NCBI RefSeq assembly: GCF_003350545.1
Contig: NZ_QQBA01000004.1
Coordinates: 1 to 64,000, forward strand
Source of the DNA: Flavobacterium glaciei
GTDB taxonomy: Bacteria; Bacteroidota; Bacteroidia; Flavobacteriales; Flavobacteriaceae
Direction: 5' to 3'
Length of the DNA: 64,000 nucleotides
Shown: one piece after another, positions 63,386 to 64,000 of the stretch
Layout of the letters: every line of letters starts with the position of its first letter
Numbering within the stretch: the first letter of the stretch is position 1
Program-made: the position numbers and the translations under genes
The notes under the pieces: model-generated
The model's database searches: none
What the model was told of the DNA's origin: nothing
The model's input: only the letters and a program-made list of their open reading frames with translations

Positions 63386-64000
63386 TTAAATTATCATAGT
63401 CAACTGAATTCTCTTTCTATCTTCATCTACTTCAGTGACTTTTACCTGTACGTGTTGGTGTAATTTTACCACTTCATTCACGTCACTTACAAAACCTGCT
63501 TTGAGTTGGGAAATGTGAACCAAGCCACTTTCTTTCACGCCAATATCCACAAAACAACCAAAATTGGTAATGTTATTAACAATTCCCGGTAAAACCATTC
63601 CTGTTTTTACATCTTTAATCGTTTTTACATTCGGGTCAAATTCAAAAACTTTAGCTGATTTTCTCGGATCTAATCCCGGTTTTTCGAGTTCTTTAATAAT
63701 GTCTTTCAATCCCAATAAACCTATTTCCGGAGTAATGTAATTTTCTGGTTTTATCAAAGCTGTTTTCTCTTTATTTGCAATCAAGTCATTCACCGTCAAT
63801 TTCAAGTCTTTTGCCATTTTTTCCACGATTCCATACGCTTCGGGATGAACCGCTGAATTATCCAACGGGTTTTTTGCATTCGAAATTCGGATAAAAGCAA
63901 CGCCTTGCTGGTACGCTTTTTCACCTAACCGTGGTACTTTTTTCAGTTGCTTTCTATCTATAAAAGGACCATTTTCAGAACGATAATTCACAATATTTTC
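63386..64000 (-). CDS. tex: Tex family S1 RNA-binding protein, C-terminal part (cut by window edge)
   Basis: The reading frame stays open to position 64000, so the gene continues beyond the window; the ATG near 63991 is internal. The visible 205 residues cover the end of the helix-hairpin-helix region (IVNYRSENGPFIDRKQLKKV, FIRISNAKNPLDNSAVHPE) and a complete S1 domain (GMVLPGIVNNITNFGCFVD, HISQLK). Full Tex proteins have about 700 residues and act as transcription/RNA accessory factors. Confidence 0.95.
   Translation of the reverse strand, partial: ENIVNYRSENGPFIDRKQLKKVPRLGEKAYQQGVAFIRISNAKNPLDNSAVHPEAYGIVEKMAKDLKLTVNDLIANKEKTALIKPENYITPEIGLLGLKDIIKELEKPGLDPRKSAKVFEFDPNVKTIKDVKTGMVLPGIVNNITNFGCFVDIGVKESGLVHISQLKAGFVSDVNEVVKLHQHVQVKVTEVDEDRKRIQLTMII

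Overview
The window looks like chromosome of a Flavobacterium-type bacterium (Bacteroidota, Flavobacteriaceae). The DNA is AT-rich. Many genes are preceded by the Bacteroidota -7 box TAnnTTTG. The gene content fits too: a SprE-type gliding/type IX secretion lipoprotein, an ATP synthase operon without atpD/atpC, a TonB-dependent receptor, bactofilin, and several small families seen mainly in Flavobacteriia. I found no rRNA, tRNA, CRISPR array, integrase or transposase.

Layout. 1-3.3 kb is an accessory restriction region. It holds a close homologue of the methyl-directed endonuclease DpnI, a coupled 67-residue protein, a convergent phage-type Dam adenine methyltransferase, and an HNH endonuclease. 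The first three genes lie between two copies of a perfect 26-bp direct repeat (179-204 and 2122-2147). This is the most unusual part of the window, because an enzyme that cuts methylated GATC sits beside an enzyme of a family that methylates adenine.

3.5-16.7 kb carries envelope and sugar functions: a Dabb protein, a large secreted sortilin-like propeller protein, a family 3 glycosidase, a PQQ-dependent sugar dehydrogenase with its cytochrome c, a TonB receptor that resembles a PQQ importer, and a lipoprotein/polysaccharide deacetylase pair. 16.9-24.8 kb is a minus-strand housekeeping and envelope block (EnvC-like protein, DUF4292 lipoprotein, TPR protein, sugar nucleotidyltransferase, dUTPase, flippase, lipoprotein, acetyltransferase). 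24.9-33.7 kb holds atpG-A-H-F-E-B, AtpZ, bactofilin and sprE. 34.0-39.4 kb is a PadR-headed operon with four tandem paralogous membrane proteins and an ABC exporter. 39.6-45.9 kb is mixed housekeeping (ferredoxin reductase, heptosyltransferase, upp, purD and small conserved proteins).

46-60.9 kb is an exopolysaccharide/O-antigen locus. It contains an initiating glycosyltransferase, GT2 and GT4 enzymes, a UDP-xylose synthase-like enzyme, a methyltransferase, two polymerase/ligase-like membrane proteins, a flippase and a chain-length protein. The window closes with a GH3/JAR1-like adenylase, an M23-type N-terminal stub, tatA and the 3' part of tex, which runs off the right edge. Function calls rest on motifs and remembered family sequences only; no database search was run.
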